This document shows positions 40,687 through 48,789 of a stretch of 58,677 nt of DNA, one piece after another; the stretch's first letter is position 1, and the number at the start of each line of letters is the position of its first letter. Made by a program: the position numbers and the translations under genes. The notes beneath the pieces are model-generated. The model searched no databases. It saw only the letters and a list, made by a program, of their open reading frames with translations, and was not told the origin of the DNA. The stretch is from Polaromonas sp. (GTDB lineage: Bacteria > Pseudomonadota > Gammaproteobacteria > Burkholderiales > Burkholderiaceae_C), in assembly GCF_029945925.1 (NCBI RefSeq), contig NZ_JAQSDN010000018.1, positions 1-58,677 of the forward strand. The letters run 5' to 3'.

Positions 40687-41277
40687 ATGCCACGCCTTGC
40701 ACCCCTGCCGCCCGACACCACGCCGGCGCTCAAACCGCACTTCGACTTCTTCCTGACCACGCTGGGGTTCACGCCCAACAGTGTGCTGACCATGCAGCGC
40801 AAGCCCAAACTCGTGCAGGCGCTGGCGCAGCTCAACGGCGCGGTGATGGACCCCGAGGGCGAGGTGGACCTGGGCTTTCGGCGGCTGATCGGCCATGTGG
40901 TGAGCAAGGTGGCGGGCTGCCTGTATTGCCAGGCCCACACCCTGCTGGGGGCCAGGAATTTCGGCATCAGCGAAGCCAAGCTCGCCGACGTCTGGACCTA
41001 TGCCAGCAGCCCGCTCTACAGCCAGCGCGAGCGCCTGGCCCTGGACTTCGCGCTAGCCGCGGCCAGCCAGCCCAACGCCGTGACCGACGAACAGTTTGCA
41101 CAGCTGCAGCAGCACTGGAGCGACAGCGAAATCACCGAAATCCTCGGCGTGGTGGCGATGTTTGCTTTTTTGAATCGCTGGAACGACACCATGGCCACAC
41201 CGCTAGAAGCCAGTCCCGCGGCCGTGGCCACGCAGGCCCTGGGCGGCCAGGGCTGGACGGCGGGCAAACACGGGTGA
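40687..41277 (+). CDS. Carboxymuconolactone decarboxylase/AhpD-like protein
   Basis: A 196-aa protein of the CMD/AhpD fold. The redox-type motif CLYCQAHT (about 78-85) has the CxxC followed by His, as in peroxidase-related AhpD-like proteins. Helical flanks IGHVVSKVAG and LGVVAMFAFLNRWNDTM fit the family. It may be a peroxidase or alkylhydroperoxidase. It follows the DHH gene by 34 bp on the same strand. Confidence 0.85.
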   Translation: MPRLAPLPPDTTPALKPHFDFFLTTLGFTPNSVLTMQRKPKLVQALAQLNGAVMDPEGEVDLGFRRLIGHVVSKVAGCLYCQAHTLLGARNFGISEAKLADVWTYASSPLYSQRERLALDFALAAASQPNAVTDEQFAQLQQHWSDSEITEILGVVAMFAFLNRWNDTMATPLEASPAAVATQALGGQGWTAGKHG

Positions 41278-41317
41278 TGGCGTGGGCCCGGCGGGTCCGC
41301 CGCGCAGGCGGCCAGGG

Positions 41318-42304
41318 CTAGGGCATCAGCGTCACGCGCCACCACGAGGCGTCAGCCAGCAGCAGGCAGCCGCCGCCGGCCAAAGGGGTCAGCCGTTCGA
41401 CGCGGGCCGGCAGTGGCTTGGGATCGGCGAGCTCTGTCCATTGTCCCGGCGCGTCCCAGCGCAGCGCATGCAAGGCCGCAAGCTGCATGTCCGGGACAAC
41501 CATCGCGGGCCGGCTGCCCGGCTGTTCAACCGTCACCGCCAGTTGTTGCTCCAGCGCACCCATGCGGTGGTTGGAGACATCCATCGCCCTGGCGTAGGCC
41601 TCGAGCCGGGGCGGGCGAAAGTGGTACAGCGTGAGCACGCCGCCGACGTGGGGCGTGGTCACGCTGGCGATGTCGGGCTTGCCGTCGCCGTCAAAGTCGG
41701 CAACGCCCACCGGGTTGAGCCAGCGGAAGGTGGCGCCGGCATAGGGGCTGCGGGCCACTTCGGACAAGGTCCTGCCGGAATCTGCGTCGGTGGCGGCGCG
41801 GGGCTGCGGGCTGGCGCGTAACCCAAACACCACCACCGCCGCGCCACGCAGCGCGTCGGCTTCGACAAGAATTATTTCATCGCGTCCGTCAGCATCCAGA
41901 TCGGCGAGCCTGGGCACCCTGTCTTCAAACACCCGGTGCAGCGGCAGGTGATACACCAGCTCTTGCGCGGCGCCCGATGCGCCGGACACCAGCACATGCA
42001 GGCTGGCCGCGTGGACCGGTGAACCCAGCGCCGCGTGCGGGTAGCGTGCGGTGGGTGAGCCCAGCCAGGCCCACAGAATGTCTTTCTGCCCCTGCACGGC
42101 CTGGCTTTGCGGCAGGCGTTGCCTGGCCGCTGCGGGCGGCGCAGGCGGGGCCGGCGCATGAACGCCACACTGGGCTGACGACGCTTCCACCCGGAGCTCC
42201 ATCGCCGAGGACGTGCCGGCCAGTGCCCATGAGGCCAGCAACAGGGGTACGCCGCGGCGCAGCAGGCGTGGGAGCCGGGCTTGGCCCGGGAAGGTGGATG
42301 TCAT
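41318..42304 (-). CDS. Exported FG-GAP/VCBS-repeat protein
   Basis: A 328-aa protein with a signal peptide (RLLRRGVPLLLASWALAGTSSA, cleaved near residue 35). It has two Ca2+-binding FG-GAP-like motifs, LADLDADGRDEIIL (about 135) and GVADFDGDGKPDIASV (about 200), as in beta-propeller blades of integrin-like proteins. Only two clear repeats are seen, fewer than a full seven-blade propeller. A cell-surface or periplasmic binding role is likely. Confidence 0.75.
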   Translation of the reverse strand: MTSTFPGQARLPRLLRRGVPLLLASWALAGTSSAMELRVEASSAQCGVHAPAPPAPPAAARQRLPQSQAVQGQKDILWAWLGSPTARYPHAALGSPVHAASLHVLVSGASGAAQELVYHLPLHRVFEDRVPRLADLDADGRDEIILVEADALRGAAVVVFGLRASPQPRAATDADSGRTLSEVARSPYAGATFRWLNPVGVADFDGDGKPDIASVTTPHVGGVLTLYHFRPPRLEAYARAMDVSNHRMGALEQQLAVTVEQPGSRPAMVVPDMQLAALHALRWDAPGQWTELADPKPLPARVERLTPLAGGGCLLLADASWWRVTLMP

Positions 42305-42616
42305 GAAAGTTGGTCGTGCCGGGCTGACTTTTCTTACAGGAATCATGCCCACGTTTGCACGGGTGTGTGCGCCGGTTCCCACGCGCATCTGGATACCACT
42401 GCAGTCGCGCGGTAAATGCCCGGTAAATCTCCGTTTTCCTTACACGGCCTTCACAAAGCCAGGCCAACAATGGCCTCACTGAATCACACACAAGCCTTCA
42501 AAAAGCAGTGATTCAGGAGCAGCTCCCACTGCCGCTTGCCGACCCTGGAAACCCTTCCAGCCACCGCAAGCTGCCCCCGGGCTGCTGGTTATTCACCCGC
42601 ATCGCAGGAGAACCCC
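42305..42616. other. Divergent intergenic region with operator-like repeats
   Basis: This 312-bp gap separates two genes for exported proteins. It holds two CGGTAAAT direct repeats (about 42408-42428) and an inverted repeat CTGAATCAC (42479-42487)/GTGATTCAG (42508-42516). No gene is seen. Confidence 0.5.
42479..42516. promoter_or_regulatory. Inverted repeat upstream of the duplicated-domain protein
   Basis: Perfect 9-bp arms separated by 20 bases, ending 101 bp before the ATG at 42617. It could be an operator or an RNA hairpin in the leader. Confidence 0.35.
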
Positions 42617-43237
42617 ATGAAATCGAAACTGTTGACCGCTTCCTTGTTGGCATCCGCCTTGTTCGCCGGTCTGGGCATGGCCCCGGCGATGGCGCAAGGC
42701 AACAACCACACCCCCGGCATCGACCAGTCGCAGCAGGCGATCAGCGCGCGCATCCAGCAGGGCCTGGCGTCCGGCCACATCACACCTTCCGAGGCGCAGG
42801 CGCTGTACCAGCGTGACCGCGAGATCGAAGCCCGCGAAATGCGCTACAAGGCCAACGGCAGTACCAACCCGCAGGAGCGCCAGCAGTTGCGCGCCGACCT
42901 GGGCGCCCTGAGCGCCGATGTGGAACGCATGATGACCAACAACGTTTACAACGCGCCCCCCGTCGCTGGCGGCAATACCAATACCAACGGCATCGACAGG
43001 CTTGAGTACAAGATCAGCCAGCGCATCGACGAGGGTGTGCGCACCGGCCGCATCACCCAGCGCGAAGCGCGCAGGCTGTACAGCCGCGAGCGTGTCATCG
43101 AGCGCCATGAGCAAGCCTTCAAGGCCGACGGCGTCGTGACCCAGCAGGAGCGCCGGCAACTGCGCAACGAGCTGACCGCGCTGCGCGACCAGGTCGAGCG
43201 CATGATGCGCAACGACCGCCGCAACGGCCGCGGATAA
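42617..43237 (+). CDS. Periplasmic protein with an internally duplicated helical domain
   Basis: A 206-aa protein with signal peptide MKSKLLTASLLASALFAGLG ending AMA-Q. Two similar units follow: residues about 33-110 (GIDQSQQAISARIQQGLASG ... ERMMTN) and about 123-200 (GIDRLEYKISQRIDEGVRTG ... ERMMRN). Each has a G-x-I-T-x-x-E-A segment and a terminal coiled E/Q/R-rich helix. The pattern recalls EF-hand-like or SHOCT-like helical pairs, but no named family is certain. CAGGAGAACCCC precedes the ATG; a strong bidirectional terminator follows. Confidence 0.75.
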   Translation: MKSKLLTASLLASALFAGLGMAPAMAQGNNHTPGIDQSQQAISARIQQGLASGHITPSEAQALYQRDREIEAREMRYKANGSTNPQERQQLRADLGALSADVERMMTNNVYNAPPVAGGNTNTNGIDRLEYKISQRIDEGVRTGRITQREARRLYSRERVIERHEQAFKADGVVTQQERRQLRNELTALRDQVERMMRNDRRNGRG

Positions 43238-43269
43238 AGTCGCGGATAAGGCTGCGGTTAAGGCAGGCC

Positions 43270-43322
43270 CCGGGCGTTCAGAGCGCCCGGACAAAAAAGC
43301 CAGGCAGTGCCTGGCTTTTTTT
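43270..43322. terminator. Bidirectional rho-independent terminator
   Basis: Hairpin AGCCAGGC (43298-43305)/GCCTGGCT (43309-43316) is followed by seven T on the plus strand and preceded by six A, so it works both ways. A second hairpin CCGGGCG (43270-43276)/CGCCCGG (43284-43290) stands next to it. It separates convergent genes. Confidence 0.85.
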
Positions 43323-43339
43323 GTGTTTGATGATCAAAA

Positions 43340-43390
43340 CGACCTCCAGCCCACATGTGGCGGGCGCAGGCAGCTATCAAAAACGGAGCG
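43340..43390 (-). repeat. Dispersed ~55-bp element
   Basis: CCTCCAGCCC, a GCGGGCGCAGG core and CAGCTATCAAAAACGGAGC on the plus strand, i.e. the element in minus orientation. It sits just after the terminator. Confidence 0.6.
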
Positions 43391-43420
43391 GGTTTAAGGC
43401 CAGTGTACCTGGCCGGGGGC

Positions 43421-44086
43421 TCAGGCCACGTATTTCTGTTCGCGCAGCCAGGCGGCCAGGCGTTCGGCAAACACCTTGTAGCCCTCGGCATTGGCGTGAA
43501 TCTGGTCCGAGCGCAACTCGGGCCGCGACAGCACATGCGCCCAGCCGCCGGCGAACAGCGGCACACCGGTGGCGCTGGCGACTTCGGCATACAGCTCATG
43601 GTCTTTCAGCGCGCCGGTGGCCAGCGCCATCAGCGCCGGCTCGGGCTGCGCAATCAACACCACCTGCGCGCTGGCCGCGGCGGTTTGCACGATGGACGTG
43701 AGCGCGGCCCGCGTGCGCTCCGGCGGCAGCCTGCGCAAAAAGTCATTGCCGCCAATCGACACCAGCACCAGGCCCGGCGTGTTGGCCTGCAGCAGCGCCG
43801 GCAGACGCGCCAGTGCGCCTTCAGCCGTGTCGCCATTGACGCCGGCGTTCTGCGCCACATGGCCGGTCAAGTGCTCGAGCAAGGGCGGATAGGCGGTGTC
43901 CGCCGGCGCGCCATAACCGAAGGTCAGCGAATCACCGAGGCACAACAGCGTGGCGTCCTTCGGTAATGTCCTGGCCGTGGTTTTGGCCGATTTCGAGCAA
44001 CCGGTGGCCAGCACCAAGGTGCCGGCAAGGCTGCAGAGCAGCCACTGGCGCCGCGTGGTGGCGGCCGGGTGGGGCAAGGGATGCAT
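43421..44086 (-). CDS. GDSL-family (TesA-like) arylesterase lipoprotein
   Basis: A 221-aa SGNH hydrolase. Block I is LCLGDSLTFGYG, block III IGGNDFLRR and block V SDQIHANAEGY, supplying the Ser, Gly, Asn and His of the family. The N-terminus TTRRQWLLCSLAGTLVLATGC ends in a lipobox Cys, suggesting an exported lipoprotein (the RR pair hints at Tat). E. coli TesA relatives hydrolyse acyl esters and thioesters in the periplasm. The ATG at 44086 is chosen to fit the signal. Confidence 0.9.
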   Translation of the reverse strand: MHPLPHPAATTRRQWLLCSLAGTLVLATGCSKSAKTTARTLPKDATLLCLGDSLTFGYGAPADTAYPPLLEHLTGHVAQNAGVNGDTAEGALARLPALLQANTPGLVLVSIGGNDFLRRLPPERTRAALTSIVQTAAASAQVVLIAQPEPALMALATGALKDHELYAEVASATGVPLFAGGWAHVLSRPELRSDQIHANAEGYKVFAERLAAWLREQKYVA

Positions 44087-44113
44087 GAAGCTGACGAAGT
44101 GAAAGAAAAACTC

Positions 44114-44189
44114 TGGTGGAGAGGAGGAGGATCGAACTCCCGACCTCTGCATTGCGAACGCAGCGCTCTCCCAGCTGAGCTACCCCCCC
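44114..44189 (-). tRNA. tRNA-Ala (anticodon CGC)
   Basis: A 76-nt cloverleaf with encoded CCA. The acceptor GGGGGGG pairs with CCTCTCC and gives G3:U70, the alanine identity pair. The D arm is GCTCAGCTGGGAGAGC and the anticodon loop TTCGCAA lies on a CTGCG/TGCAG stem. The variable loop is AGGTC and the T arm GGGAG-TTCGATC-CTCCT. It decodes GCG and lies 27 bp upstream of the esterase gene on the same strand. Confidence 0.95.
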
Positions 44190-44261
44190 ACACTCGCAAA
44201 TTCTAGCGAACTGCGCAGCGCGCCGCCAGCCCCCGCCCGGGCCGGCTTTCCGCTTTCCGGT

Positions 44262-45158
44262 TCAGGCGTGACGCGGGCGGGCGGCCGCCAGCAGCTTTTG
44301 CACCAGCGGGTGAAGCAGCTTCTTGTGCGCGGCGAGGGCGTAGAAGTGCTCTTCCACGCCCTCGCAAGGTCCCACCCGCCTGACCTGGTAACGCTCGGTC
44401 ATTTCCTCCTGCACCAGCTCGGCCGCCGGAAAGACGCCCATCCCGGCCGCGCCAAAGGTCTTGAGCAGCGCGCTGTCTTCAAACTCGCCAGCGATGTTGG
44501 GGGTGATGTCCAGCCGCTCGAACCACTGGTCAATCGGGGCCCGCACTGCGCCGTGGCTGGTGGGCAGCAGCACAGGTACCCGGGCCAGCGACTGCGGGAA
44601 ACCCCTGCGCGCCGCGGTATACAACGAAGGCGGCGCATACCAGGCCAGCGGGGACGAACCGAGCGGGTGACTGTAAAGCTTGACGTTGGGATTGGGCGGC
44701 GCGGGCCGGTCCGCCAGGATCACATCGAGCCGGTGCAGCGCCAGGTCACCGAGCAGGTCCTCGAACTCGTCCTCGTGGCAAAGCAGCCTGAGCCTGGGCT
44801 CGTGCATGACCGGCTGCAGAAGGCGCCGCACGGCCAGTTTGGGCAGGCCGTCGGAGATGCCCACCGCCAGCCGCACGGTCGGGGTGCTGGCTGCCTCGCG
44901 CACCGCGGCAGGCAACTGTTCGCCGAGCTGGAAAATCTGCTCGGCCTGGCGCATGGCCGCGGCGCCTGCCGGCGTGAGCGCCACGCCGCGGCCCTCGGGT
45001 TTGAGCAGGGCATAGCCCAGCGAGCGTTCCAGTTCGCGTACCTGCGTGCTGACCGTCTGCACCGCCATGCCCAGACGGTCGGCGGCGCGTGTCATGCCGC
45101 CTTCCTTGGCCACGACCCAGAAATAGTAGAGGTGGCGGTAGTTGAAATCTTTGCTCAT
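44262..45158 (-). CDS. LysR-family regulator, NhaR-like
   Basis: A 298-aa LysR-type activator. The opening MSKDFNYRHLYYFWVVAKEGGMTRAADRLGMAVQTVSTQVRELE has the NYxHLYYFW signature of NhaR, the Na+/Li+-responsive regulator of enterobacterial nhaA. A standard two-lobe effector domain follows. It is divergent from the HPF/TerB/UspA/TerC/SbtA gene row with a 97-bp intergenic region, the usual layout for a LysR regulator and its target. Confidence 0.88.
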   Translation of the reverse strand: MSKDFNYRHLYYFWVVAKEGGMTRAADRLGMAVQTVSTQVRELERSLGYALLKPEGRGVALTPAGAAAMRQAEQIFQLGEQLPAAVREAASTPTVRLAVGISDGLPKLAVRRLLQPVMHEPRLRLLCHEDEFEDLLGDLALHRLDVILADRPAPPNPNVKLYSHPLGSSPLAWYAPPSLYTAARRGFPQSLARVPVLLPTSHGAVRAPIDQWFERLDITPNIAGEFEDSALLKTFGAAGMGVFPAAELVQEEMTERYQVRRVGPCEGVEEHFYALAAHKKLLHPLVQKLLAAARPRHA

Positions 45159-45160
45159 TG

Positions 45161-45175
45161 TTCTGTTTTTCAGAA
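45161..45175. promoter_or_regulatory. LysR-type box candidate
   Basis: TTCTGTTTTTCAGAA is a 15-bp T-N11-A dyad with perfect 5-bp arms, immediately upstream of the nhaR-like start and within the divergent promoter region of the stress gene row. Confidence 0.45.
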
Positions 45176-45255
45176 GTATTTTTTCGCCATTATCTGCTTT
45201 TAAGGAAGTACGTGTCACTGTATCGTCGGAACCTTCCAAAGCGAAGGAGTGCCAC

Positions 45256-45585
45256 ATGCAGATTATTTTTGAATCGCGCGAGCCCTGGCTGGAGCGTCTG
45301 CGCGGGTTTGCCGTGCGCCGGGTGCGCCAGGCCACACGTCCGCTCGACTGGCTCGCGCCGCGCGCCAGGGTGCAGATGTCGGACGTGCAAGGCGCCCGGG
45401 ACGGCATCGACAAGCGTTGCCAGGTCGAGTTGACCGCCGAAGGCGCCGGCACGGTGGTGGTCACGTCGATCACCCGCGACTGGGGATCGGCACTGCAAAG
45501 TGCGTTGTCGCGCGCCGTGCGGGCGCTGCTGCTCAGGTTGCAGCCCGTCCGCCCCCGTCGCCGCGCCCTTGCTCACCCGCGCTGA
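45256..45585 (+). CDS. HPF/RaiA-family ribosome-associated protein
   Basis: A 109-aa protein with the S30AE (HPF/RaiA) pattern: beta strand MQIIFESRE, helix, then VQMSDVQGARDGIDKRCQVEL and a second helix DWGSALQSALSRAVRALLLRL. A basic tail follows. Related proteins bind the 30S subunit and silence or dimerise ribosomes in stationary phase. It lacks the long C-terminal dimerisation domain. GAAGGAG precedes the ATG. First gene of the row. Confidence 0.82.
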   Translation: MQIIFESREPWLERLRGFAVRRVRQATRPLDWLAPRARVQMSDVQGARDGIDKRCQVELTAEGAGTVVVTSITRDWGSALQSALSRAVRALLLRLQPVRPRRRALAHPR

Positions 45586-45619
45586 GCGCTGCCGTATGAA
45601 CCCCTGAAAGGAACACCCC

Positions 45620-45892
45620 ATGAAATGCCCCGTTTGCCCCGATGCGACCCTGCTGATGTCCGAACGGCAGGGCGTTGAAATTGACTACTGTTCCCAGTGC
45701 CGGGGTGTCTGGCTGGACCGGGGAGAGCTCGACAAGCTGCTCGACCTTTCCGCCGCAGCGCCTGCCGCCCGGCCTGCTGCTGTGCAACCGGCCCAGCAGG
45801 TTCAACCCGACTTTGTGGACTCGGACTACCGACACGGCAAGCGCGGCTACCCGCGCCGGCAGAAGTCCTGGCTCAGCGAAATTTTCGACTGA
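45620..45892 (+). CDS. TFIIB-type zinc-ribbon protein
   Basis: A 90-aa protein whose first 40 residues form a zf-TFIIB domain: MKCPVCPDATLLMSERQGVE ... DYCSQCRGVWLDRGELDKLL, with two CxxC pairs for zinc and the WLDxGE tail. The C-terminal half is Ala/Pro-rich, then basic. Such proteins are widespread, often near stress genes, with no proven function. GAAAGGAAC precedes the ATG, 34 bp after the HPF gene. Confidence 0.88.
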   Translation: MKCPVCPDATLLMSERQGVEIDYCSQCRGVWLDRGELDKLLDLSAAAPAARPAAVQPAQQVQPDFVDSDYRHGKRGYPRRQKSWLSEIFD

Positions 45893-45922
45893 GCGTCCCT
45901 GCCAAAGCAGAAAGCACACCCC

Positions 45923-46342
45923 ATGAGAAGTTATCCCCGAAATAGCCCCCAAGCCGCCGCGCGCATTGTTGCGCTCGCCATGCTTGCTGATGGAAGTCTG
46001 TGCAAAAAAGAACTGGACACAGTTGACCGGCTGGACGTGCATGCGCAGATCGGACTTGGCAAGGCTGAGTTCCATTCGGTTGTCCAAACGCTTTGCGAGG
46101 ATCTCCTCTCGGCAGCGCATTCCGGCTGGAGTGATATGTGCCGGGTGGACCCGCGCACGCTGGGCGAACTGATGGCGGAGATCGACGCCCCCGACCTGCG
46201 ACGCAAGCTCATCAGCCTGTGTGCCGCCGTGGTGGAGGCCGACGGCCATGTGACCGAGGGTGAGTCGATTGTGCTCGTGGCAGCGGTCGAGCATTGGGGC
46301 CTGCAGCGCGCGATGCTGGAAATGCGGGGCGAGCATGAGTGA
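45923..46342 (+). CDS. TerB-like protein
   Basis: A 139-aa helical protein with the TerB pattern, including ALAMLADGSLCKKELDTVD (about 17-35) and VVEADGHVTEGESIVLVAAV (about 107-126), each with an acidic D-G-x-x-x-x-x-E metal-binding motif. It is not a close duplicate of the TerB-like protein at 38.5 kb. It lies 30 bp after the zinc-ribbon gene and overlaps the next gene by 8 bp, so it is part of one operon. Confidence 0.78.
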   Translation: MRSYPRNSPQAAARIVALAMLADGSLCKKELDTVDRLDVHAQIGLGKAEFHSVVQTLCEDLLSAAHSGWSDMCRVDPRTLGELMAEIDAPDLRRKLISLCAAVVEADGHVTEGESIVLVAAVEHWGLQRAMLEMRGEHE

Positions 46343-46490
46343 ATACGCCTTTCCACTCGCAGCGCTGGGCGTCTTGATCCTGTGGTGCGCCTGGCGCGAA
46401 TGTCTGGCTGATAACAAGCGGGATGCAAAGCTCATGGCCGCTTGCGGTGCGGGTGGCGTTCTGACGGCTGCCGCAGTGTGGCTGGCCTGA
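46335..46490 (+). CDS. Small membrane protein, 51 aa
   Basis: Two short hydrophobic segments, YAFPLAALGVLILWCAW (4-20) and AACGAGGVLTAAAVWLA (35-51), joined by the charged loop RECLADNKRDAK. The ATG at 46335 overlaps the TerB-like gene by 8 bp, implying coupling. No family was recognised. Confidence 0.6.
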   Translation: MSEYAFPLAALGVLILWCAWRECLADNKRDAKLMAACGAGGVLTAAAVWLA

Positions 46491-46546
46491 CCCATTCTGC
46501 CGTTGAATATCGTCACGTTAAACAGGTCGATCGAAGGAGTAACGCC

Positions 46547-47053
46547 ATGTCAAGAGTTCTTCTCCCGTTCGATGGATCACCCAATTCACTGCACGGCGTG
46601 CGTCACGTTGCGAGGGAGTTCATGAAGAATCGCGAGCTTGAAATCCACCTGCTCAACATACGACGGCCGTTTTCGAGTCAAGTAGCCCGTTTCACCAGCA
46701 GGCAGGACCGGATGGCGTTCCATCAAGAGCAGGCCAGGAAGGCGCTCGAGCCCGCGCGGCAGGCGCTGGACCGCTCCGGCATTGCCTACACCGTCCATAT
46801 TGAAGTCGGCGAGCGGGCCGATTGCATTGCGGATGCGGCCCGCCGGCTCCGATGCGATCGCATCGTGATGAGCACCGCGCGCAAGAGTTCGCTGGTTCGC
46901 TGGGTCGAGGACTCGGTCACCAACCAGGTGATCGAACGCGCGACGGTGCCCGTGGAGGTGATTGCCGGGGACGCCGCCTCGAGCCTGGAGCGTGTTGGCA
47001 TTCCGGCAGGCGTTGGGGCGGGCCTCCTCGTTCTGGGAATGGCGGCCGAGTGA
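46547..47053 (+). CDS. Universal stress protein (UspA), non-ATP-binding type
   Basis: A 168-aa Usp domain protein: MSRVLLPFDGSPNSLHGVRHVA opens the fold and NQVIERATVPVEVIAG closes it. The ATP-binding motif G-2x-G-9x-G(S/T) is absent; the corresponding region reads STARKSSLVRWVEDSVT. It therefore resembles the UspA branch that does not bind ATP. A hydrophobic Gly/Val/Leu-rich tail of about 20 residues follows. GAAGGAG precedes the ATG. Confidence 0.87.
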   Translation: MSRVLLPFDGSPNSLHGVRHVAREFMKNRELEIHLLNIRRPFSSQVARFTSRQDRMAFHQEQARKALEPARQALDRSGIAYTVHIEVGERADCIADAARRLRCDRIVMSTARKSSLVRWVEDSVTNQVIERATVPVEVIAGDAASSLERVGIPAGVGAGLLVLGMAAE

Positions 47054-47231
47054 TGTGGCTCAGTTGCACCGAATGGCGCGAACACGCTGCCAGGAGTTCT
47101 GCGCGCGGCATGGTCCCGCCTCTTGGAACGCTGACGACCGGCGGTAGGCCGCCCCAAACCCTCTCGCGCTGACCCAAAGCGACCCTCGACCAGATTTTTG
47201 CTTGCTGACCCATAACACCACCTGACAACCC

Positions 47232-47306
47232 ATGAAAACACCCGCTTCAATCACGCCTTTCCGAAGAAGACCAGCCACGCACGCGACGTCCGGGGTGTGC
47301 CCATGA
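47232..47306 (+). other. Possible 24-codon upstream ORF coupled to terC
   Basis: ATG AAA ACA opens a 24-codon frame (MKTPASITPFRRRPA...GVCP) whose TGA overlaps the terC ATG (ATGA, 47303-47306). No ribosome binding site is obvious for it, and terC itself has only a weak one. It may be a leader that couples translation to terC. The rest of the 47054-47302 gap shows only a small GGCGG/CCGCC hairpin near 47140. Confidence 0.35.
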
Positions 47307-48277
47307 GCAATATTGAATCTTTCGCCACCGGCCCGATGTGGGCCGGCTTCATCGCCTTCGTCCTGGCCATGCTTGCGCTGGACTTGTTTGTACTCGGTGG
47401 TAACAAGGCCCACCGTGTTTCGGTCAAGGAGGCCGGGAGCTGGGTGGTGGCCTGGATGCTTCTTGCCACTACATTCGGCGCCTTGTTGTGGTGGTACCTG
47501 GACGGCACAGCCGGCCGCGAGATCGCCAACCGCAAGGCCCTGGAGTTCTTCACAGGCTACCTGATCGAGCAGACCCTGTCCGTGGACAACATGTTTGTGT
47601 TCGTGATGATCTTCACCTACTTCGCCGTTCCGCCGGAGTTGCAGCGCCGCGTGCTGTTGTACGGCGTGATAGGCGCGATTGTCATGCGCGCCGGCATGAT
47701 CATGGCCGGCGTCTGGCTGGTGTCGGAGTTTGCCTGGGTGCTCTACGTGTTCGGCCTGTTTCTGGTGGTGACCGGGATCAAGATGCTGGTCATGGCCGAG
47801 CAAAAGCCCGATCTGGAGAAGAATCCCTTCCTGCGCTGGCTGCGCGGCCACATGCGCATCACCCCGGGCTTTCATGGCGAGGCCTTCTTTGTGCGCATCA
47901 ATGGCCTGCGTTATGCGACGCCAATGTTCCTGGTGCTGATGATGATCGAGGCCAGCGACCTGGTGTTCGCCGTGGACAGCATCCCGGCCATCTTCGCGGT
48001 GACCACCGATCCGTTCATCGTGTTCACCTCCAACATCTTCGCCATCATGGGCCTGAGGGCGCTGTACTTTCTGCTGGCTGACATGGCTGAACGCTTTCAT
48101 CTGCTCAAGTACGGCCTGGCGCTGGTGCTGGTCTTTATCGGAGGCAAGATGCTGGCGATGCCTTGGTTCCATATGCCGGTACAGTGGTCGCTGTTGATCG
48201 TGGGCTCCATCATTCTCATTTCCGTTGTCCTCAGCTTGAAGATGACTGCCCGCCAACCTTCCAGGAGTGATTCATGA
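47303..48277 (+). CDS. TerC-family membrane protein (Alx-like)
   Basis: A 324-aa integral membrane protein with about eight or nine helices. It has the TerC signature LIEQTLSVDNMFVFVMIF, the second acidic motif MIEASDLVFAVDSIPAIFAV, and SNIFAIMGLRALYFLLADM. The acidic residues in these membrane motifs are shared by Alx/TerC proteins, linked to manganese export and pH response. The ATG at 47303 is preferred to a GTG two codons upstream. Its stop overlaps the next uspA start. Confidence 0.92.
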   Translation: MSNIESFATGPMWAGFIAFVLAMLALDLFVLGGNKAHRVSVKEAGSWVVAWMLLATTFGALLWWYLDGTAGREIANRKALEFFTGYLIEQTLSVDNMFVFVMIFTYFAVPPELQRRVLLYGVIGAIVMRAGMIMAGVWLVSEFAWVLYVFGLFLVVTGIKMLVMAEQKPDLEKNPFLRWLRGHMRITPGFHGEAFFVRINGLRYATPMFLVLMMIEASDLVFAVDSIPAIFAVTTDPFIVFTSNIFAIMGLRALYFLLADMAERFHLLKYGLALVLVFIGGKMLAMPWFHMPVQWSLLIVGSIILISVVLSLKMTARQPSRSDS

Positions 48278-48789
48278 CCAATGCTGCGACACAGGACACC
48301 GTGCCCGCACCAGCCCTTGAGCGGCGCGATGACATGGGAAGGCTCGTCGCCATGACCTGGCACGGCGCTGGCGCCGATGCCGACACCGGCAGCGCGCGCT
48401 GGCTGGTGGCGGTCGATGGTTCGGCGTGCTCGTTGCGCGCCGTCGCGATGGTCGCGGGGCTGGCGACACTGGAGAAAGGCGCCGGCGTTGATCTGGTGCA
48501 TGTCCAGCCCTGGCTGAACAAAGAGGCTGCGGAGACCGAACTGCCGCGGCGCGGATGGGCAGCCACGGCGCAGGCGCGCCAGTTGCTCGACGCGGCGGCC
48601 GTCCGCTGGCGCCTGCATGTCGTCATGGGAGAGGGTGCGCCGGAGATCGCAAGCCTGGCCGATGCGCTGGGCAGTCGCGGCATCGCCATCGGCTCGCGCG
48701 GGCTGACCGCCACCGAATCCCTCTTGCTGGGCTCGGTAGCCTACCGGGTCGTGCACCTGGCCAGGTTGCCCGTGCTGATCGTGCGTTGA
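48274..48789 (+). CDS. Universal stress protein (UspA), ATP-binding type
   Basis: A 171-aa protein with a 40-residue N-terminal extension before the Usp fold (WLVAVDGSACSLRAVAMVAG). The motif GSRGLTATESLLLGS near residues 141-155 fits G-2x-G-9x-G(S/T), so ATP binding is expected, unlike the first Usp in this cluster. The ATG overlaps the terC stop (ATGA). Confidence 0.87.
   Translation: MTNAATQDTVPAPALERRDDMGRLVAMTWHGAGADADTGSARWLVAVDGSACSLRAVAMVAGLATLEKGAGVDLVHVQPWLNKEAAETELPRRGWAATAQARQLLDAAAVRWRLHVVMGEGAPEIASLADALGSRGIAIGSRGLTATESLLLGSVAYRVVHLARLPVLIVR

Noticed and set aside
38546..46342. A tellurite-resistance (ter) operon
   Set aside because: Two TerB-like genes and a TerC gene occur, but they are separated and no terZ, terD, terE or terF is present. 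These families have wider stress roles.
47054..47302. yybP-ykoY (manganese) riboswitch upstream of terC
   Set aside because: terC/alx genes often carry one, so it was looked for, but the conserved GGGGAGUAGC-type core was not found.
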